From Haberlea rhodopensis (Eukaryota > Streptophyta > Magnoliopsida > Lamiales > Gesneriaceae), in NCBI GenBank assembly GCA_907163345.1, contig CAJQUN010000171.1, positions 1-64,000 on the forward strand: a DNA stretch of 64,000 nucleotides. Reading direction: 5' to 3'. Positions within the stretch are counted from its first letter, which is position 1, and the number at the start of each line of letters is the position of its first letter. The notes under the pieces were generated by a model. That model was not told the DNA's origin. It made no database searches and saw nothing but the letters and a program-made list of their open reading frames with translations. The position numbers and the translations under genes were made by a program. Shown here in pieces: positions 58,950 to 64,000 of this stretch.

Positions 58950-61900
58950 ATGGCTGCTAATGAGGAAGTCGGAGATATTGGGAGTGTAAATGCGAGTATT
59001 GGACAGGCTAATTCTCTACCTCCACCGGCTGTCGGGATGGAACCAATAGTTCAGTTATTGCTACCGGGTGAGATTAGCTTGACTCAGTTTCTGTCTTATC
59101 ATCCGCCCCGGTTTGAGGGGACAGAGTCCGGAGAAGAGGCTGAAGAGTGGTTAGAAAGACTTGAGCAGATCTTTGTATCGGCTCCTTGTGCTATTACTGC
59201 TTGGCTGAGGCTGGCGGAGTTCCAGTTGGCTAAGAAACCTCTGATGTGGTGGAGGAGCACAGTAATGGAAATGAGAGCACTGGGTGCTGTGATTGACTGG
59301 ACGCTCTTCAGGACCAGGTTCTTGAACCGATACTTCTCCGCGGCAGCAAGACAGACAAAAGAGGATGAATTTGCAAGTCTGAGGCAGGGGAACATGACAG
59401 TGGCAGACTATGCCACACAGTACTCATCACTACTGAGGTATGTCCCCCATATTGCCTCTGATGGACGTGCCAAGATGAGAAATTTCATGAAAGGACTGCG
59501 ACCGGAGCTCTATGACCGGGTTATCATCAATAACCCAACTTCTTTTGATGATGCTCTCACGAGAGCGGAGCTTGCTGAGCTAGGAGTGGGAGCTTATGCC
59601 ATGCCACCACCGGTACCGCAACAGAGGCAGACTAGTGACAGTTTGAGGCCTCGGGGTGAGCCATTTAAACCCCGTGGTGCCTCTTCATCTTCGCGGTATG
59701 GTGGAAAGAAATACTTTGGTCAGAAACAGGATGGCAAGAAAGGAAATTGGTCGGCCAATCGAGGATCTTCACAAGGGGATAGGCCGGGAGAGCCGAGGTG
59801 CAACAATTGTGGAGGGCCACATTCTTCAAACAAGTGTCCTGCATGTTATGTTTGTGGCAAGATGGGCCACATTGCTCGGTATTGTCCCACCAGGGGAGGC
59901 CAGTCAGAATATCAGGGCAACAGGCCAAGGTTTGAGGACAGGACAGTGCAGCAGAGGCAGCAGTTTGGGCCTCGTCCATCGGGAGGTCAGGCAGTGGGAC
60001 CACCCCAGGGACAAGTATATGCACTGACCAGGGAGCAGGCTCAGGCAGCTCCAGAGGAGGTGATTGCCGGTACGTGTCATTTATTTACGTACCCTGCTTT
60101 TGTTTTGATAGATACAGGTGCCTCCCATTCTTTTGTGTCTGTGGGATTCGTGGAGAGACACCATATGCGCACGTCTTCTTTGCCCACGCCTCTATTGGTC
60201 TCGACACCCACTGGAAGAAACGTCGTTGCTGATCAGTTTTTGGCAGATAGCCTCATTTATTTTGAGGGCAACGAGTTGAGATCAGACTTGATTGTGCTGG
60301 GTATGTCAGACTTCGACTGCATCTTGGGTATTGATGTTCTGAACAAATATCAGGCAGTGGTAGATTGCCGACAGAGAACAGTGAAGTTCAGACCTGAGTT
60401 GGGCAGTCAGTGGACTTTCTTTGGCAACGGGTCTCGTGCGAAGATTCCGTTGATTTCAGCGATCAAGATGTCTCAGCTGTTGGAACGTGGGCACACGGGC
60501 TATCTTATTTATGCCGTGGACACGTCTGGAAAGAGTAAAGAACTGAGAGTTGAGGATGTACCAGTTGTGGCAGAATTTGCTGATGTATTTCCAGAAGAGA
60601 TCCCAGGATTTCCACTGGCCAGGGAAGTTGAATTTGGGATCGAGTTGTTGCCAGGGACATCCGCTATCTCTCGTGCACCTTATAGGATGGCACCGGCAGA
60701 GTTGAGAGAGTTGAAAGAGCAGTTGCAGGATCTCCTTGACAAGGGTTATATACGCCCGAGCGTGTCGCCATGGGGCGCACCAGTTCTTTTTGTGAAGAAG
60801 AAGGACGGTTCGATGCGGCTGTGCATCGATTACCGGCAGCTGAATAAGGCTACAGTGAAGAACAAGTATCCTCTCCCAAGGATCGACGACTTGTTTGATC
60901 AGTTGCAAGGTACCAGGGTGTATAGCAAGATTGACTTGAGGTCCGGGTATCATCAGATTCGAGTCAGAGAGGAAGATGTGCAGAAGACAGCGTTCCGGAC
61001 TCGATACGGGCATTATGAGTTCTTAGTAATGCCGTTCGGTGTGACGAACGCCCCGGCCGTCTTTATGAGTCTGATGAACAGAGTGTTTCAGCAGTATCTT
61101 GATCAATTCGTCATTGTTTTTATTGACGACATTCTCATCTACTCCCGGAGTGAGGAAGAGCATGTGAAACACTTGAGGACAGTGCTTCAGATTCTTAGAG
61201 AGCATCAGTTGTATGCTAAGCTCAGTAAGTGTGAATTTTGGCTGAGCAGAGTAGTGTTTCTGGGGCATGTCATTTCGAGCAGCGGGGTATCAGTGGACCC
61301 GAAGAAGATTGAGGCTGTGATGGAGTGGGCTGCCCCCACTTCTGTGCCTGAGATCCGGAGTTTTCTTGGTTTGGCCGGGTATTATCGGCGCTTTGTTGAG
61401 GGCTTTTCGAAGATTGCCAAGCCGCTGACTCAGTTGACTCAGAAGGGAGTGCCTTTCTTTTGGTCAGAAGCTTGTGAGGAGAGCTTCCAGGAGTTGAAGC
61501 ACCGGTTGACGACGGCGCCAGTATTAGTGATTCCTTCGGAGAACTCCAGATTTGTGTTGTATACTGATGCATCACTGCAGGGCCTTGGTGTGTTCTGATG
61601 CAAGATAAGCATGTGGTAGCTTATGCATCGAGGCAGTTGAAGCCGCATGAGACCAGATATCCAGTTCATGACTTGGAATTGGCGGCTATCATCTTCGCCC
61701 TGAAGATCTGGAGACATTACTTATATGGCACTTCATTCACCATATACACGGATCACAAGAGCCTCAAGTTTTTATTCACTCAGGCAGAGCTGAACATGAG
61801 GCAGAGGAGATGGATGGACCTACTCAAGGACTATGATTGCGAGATAGAGTATCATCCGGGGAAAGCCAATTTGACAGCAGACGCTTTGAGCCGGAAAGTG

Positions 61901-63514
61901 AGGAGTTCTGCTGAGGACGTCATCCATTTGTCGGCTATGATGACCTCCTATTGCCATCTGGGCTATGACTTCGACATTGATGCATCGCCAGTGTATGTCT
62001 CTACCTTATTAGCTGAGCCAGATGTTTATGAGAACATCAGGAGAGCTCAGAGATCAGATGCTGAGGTTCAGAGATGGTTGTCTATAGTGCATCTTGGTCA
62101 GCCGACGAAGTTCAGAGTAGCAGACGACGGATCTTTGAGATTGGGTAACCGCTGGGTAGTTCCGATTACGCCGGAGTTGCGTAAGGGAATCTTGGAGCGA
62201 GCTCACAGTAGCAGACTTAGCATCCACCCAGGCGGGAAGAAAATGTACAGAGATCTGCGTGGTCAGTTTTGGTGGAAGAGAATGAAATCAGATGTCGTCG
62301 CTTTTGTGAAGAGGTGTTTGATCTGCCAGCAGGTTAAGGCAGAGAGACAGAGACCTGGCGGCGAGTTGAGAAGCTTGGAAATACCGAAGTGGAAGTGGGA
62401 GCACATTTCCATGGACTTCGTGACTCATTTGCCGAGGAGTGCTTCAGGCTTCGATGCTATTTGGGTGATTGTGGACAGATTGACCAAGGTAGCCCACTTT
62501 ATCCCCTATAGCATGACTTTCACATTTTTGAGGATGGCGCAGTTGTATATTAGAGATGTGGTGAGATTGCATGGGATCCCCGTTTCTATTGTGTCAGATC
62601 GAGATCCGCGATTCACATCTCATTTCTGGGAAGGCCTTCAGTCAGCTTTGGGAACTGAGGTCAGATTGAGCACTGCTTATCATCCTCAGACGGATGGCCA
62701 GACCGAGCGCACTATTCAGACGCTCGAGGACATGTTAAGAGCTTGTGTTTTGGAGTTCGATGCTTCTTGGCAGGATTCAGTGCCTCTGGTAGAGTTTTCT
62801 TATAACAATAGCTACCAGGCAAGTATTCAGATGGCTCCGTATGAAGCTCTTTATGGCAGACGATGTAGATCGCCCTTGTGTTGGGATGATTTGGACAGTA
62901 GATCAGTCGGAGGGCCTGAGTTGATCCGGGAAATGGAAGAGAAGATAAAGACTATAAGGCAGAAAATGAAAGCAGCCCAAGACAGACAGGCAGCTTATGC
63001 AAATAAACGGCGGAGACCGTTAGAGTTTCAGTTGGGAGATAAGGTCTTTTTGAAGATCTCGCCTTTCAGAGGCGTTGTGCGGTTTGGGATGCGCGGGAAA
63101 CTGTCTCCGAGGTTTGTGGGACCGTACGAGATTTTGCAGCGCATTGGCACATTGGCTTACCGACTGGCTTTGCCGCCTTCTTTATCTGGGATACATGATG
63201 TGTTTCATGTATCGATGCTGCGAAAGTATGAGCCGGATCCATCTCACGTGTTACAGCCTTCCGAAGTTCAGTTAGAGTCAGATGTATCTTATGTGGAACG
63301 GCCTGTTAGAATTCTGGACAGAGCAGACCGTAGACTTCGGAACAAAGTGATACCGATGATCAAAGTTCAGTGGGATCGCAGGGGTGTCGAGGAGGCTACG
63401 TGGGAGACGGAGCAGCATATGGTGCAGCACTACCCGGAACTATTCTCTGGTATGAGTTTATGTTTAGTTTCTGTTGGGGTAAGTGCATGTGATTTCGAGG
63501 ACGAAATCTTATAA
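58950..63514 (+). pseudogene. D gag-pol polyprotein, single frameshift
   Basis: The ATG at 58950 ([11 protein letters not shown]) is in the same context as its relatives. Domains by residue: gag about 1-280; zinc knuckles [13 protein letters not shown] and [14 protein letters not shown] (second from about 299); protease [11 protein letters not shown] with Asp about 388; RT with [10 protein letters not shown] (Asp about 662) and FIDD (about 726-727); RNase [11 protein letters not shown] (Asp about 873). One base is missing near 61588-61592, ending the first frame at 61598. The next frame carries the rest of RNase H, integrase ([33 protein letters not shown]) and the chromodomain-like [12 protein letters not shown] tail to 63514. 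All catalytic motifs are intact. This lone lesion could be a real mutation or an assembly error; if an error, D may be a working autonomous element. Confidence 0.93.
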
Positions 63515-63526
63515 GTAGGGGAGTAT
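63513..63526 (+). other. Polypurine tract of D
   Basis: AAGTAGGGGAG-type tract directly before the 3' LTR, with GATTTCGAGGACGAAATC just upstream, as in C, B and G1. Confidence 0.8.
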
Positions 63527-64000
63527 TGTGACATCCCCGAAATGGTTAATTGCTATTTGGTGCATTAATTGTGGTTACATGATTAATTATGTGGTAATTG
63601 ATTATGTGTTGGGATTTATTTACCTTATGTGGAAATGCATGGTCATGTGGATAGGATGACCCGGGGTTGCATTTTAGGGTGCATGTGGTGCATGTTGGGT
63701 AAATATTATTGGAAGCATGATTTATTTGCATTGGTTAGCAATTAATTGGAAATCATGTGTTAATTGATATTATGGTGCATTTTGAGTAAATGCTTTGAAA
63801 AATATCATGTTGGGGTGTTTTATACACCATGGAATTGTTTGGTATGCATTTTAAATAACCAACACCTTTTTATTACCCAAACCCCACTTTACATCCCTCA
63901 CTCTTACTTTACCAAAATATCACACCCAAACCCTTCCCTTCCCCTTAATTTTCGAGTTCCACCTTTGAGGTGAAGAGGAGTCCTTACAAACTTTGATTTG
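63527..64000 (+). repeat. 3' LTR of D, first 474 bp
   Basis: Matches 56629-57102 almost exactly (it starts TGTGACATCCCCG, with one extra C). It is cut by the window edge. Confidence 0.92.

Larger units (their letters stand above)
39842..64000 (+). mobile_element. Ty3/gypsy chromovirus C, host of elements B and D, incomplete at window end
   Basis: The left LTR (39842-41908), PBS (41913-41924) and gag 5' end (42123-42419) are followed by element B. The gene resumes at 51190-55461, then PPT and the start of the right LTR (55496-56628), where D is inserted. Predicted left target duplication is TTATT (39837-39841); the right one is outside the window. The right LTR starts TATGATATCC rather than TGTGATATCC. 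Its LTRs are otherwise close to identical where both are visible. Confidence 0.88.
56629..64000 (+). mobile_element. Ty3/gypsy chromovirus D, nested in C 3' LTR, right end outside window
   Basis: The 5' LTR (56629-58738) starts TGTGACATCC. The PBS TGGTATCAGAGC is at 58743-58754, gag-pol at 58950-63514, PPT at about 63513-63526, and the 3' LTR begins at 63527. The left target sequence is TACGG (56624-56628). This is the least damaged of the four gag-pol copies. The visible 474 bp of the right LTR are nearly identical to the left, so insertion was recent. Confidence 0.92.

Overview
This window looks like nuclear DNA of a flowering plant, probably a eudicot. It has one spliced host gene of a plant-only membrane family at its left edge. 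Almost everything else is nested LTR retrotransposons primed by initiator tRNA-Met, with Ty3/gypsy chromovirus and Ty1/copia coding sequence. No bacterial or organellar features were seen. The species cannot be named from the sequence.

Layout. 1-1605 holds the host gene, a three-exon AWPM-19/PM19-like gene on the minus strand, with a TATA box and an ACGT-core element upstream. 1606-4236 is AT-rich intergenic DNA with a 300-bp SMART/TRIM-like LTR element (2338-2637), a two-tier hairpin and a (TA)n tract. 4237-33564 is a four-level nest whose boundaries are fixed by exact 5-bp target duplications. The outermost is a non-coding minus-strand element (4237-33564, AATTG). Inside it is a non-coding, gypsy-like minus-strand LARD (4336-30745, GATTT). 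Inside that is a minus-strand copia element (7421-25535, AATCC), and inside its RNase H region a plus-strand chromovirus (9248-18678, AGCAA). LTR divergence falls in the same order as the nesting.

33565-39360 is older debris: a probable copia LTR on the minus strand, a badly decayed plus-strand copia gene, and a 1.7-kb fold-back element with about 700-bp inverted arms inserted in it. 39361-64000 is a second nest made only of relatives of the chromovirus: a 0.5-kb LTR head (E), into which element C (from 39842) inserted. C's gag was split by element B (42420-51189, AGTTA) and C's right LTR by element D (from 56629, running off the window).

Functionally, each chromovirus encodes one gag-pol polyprotein (gag with two zinc knuckles, protease, reverse transcriptase, RNase H, integrase, chromodomain-like tail). 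All four copies carry disabling changes; D has only one visible break. The most unexpected material is not coding. The chromovirus and LARD LTRs share clusters of CGATCGATCG palindromes whose flanks change symmetrically between families, a GTACGT/ACGTAC inverted motif at a putative splice donor, and arrays of short CCGC/GCG hairpin-like units. Clusters of unrelated palindromes also occur in the copia leader and in a foreign piece of the LARD LTR. These suggest a structured or spliced leader, which remains an inference.
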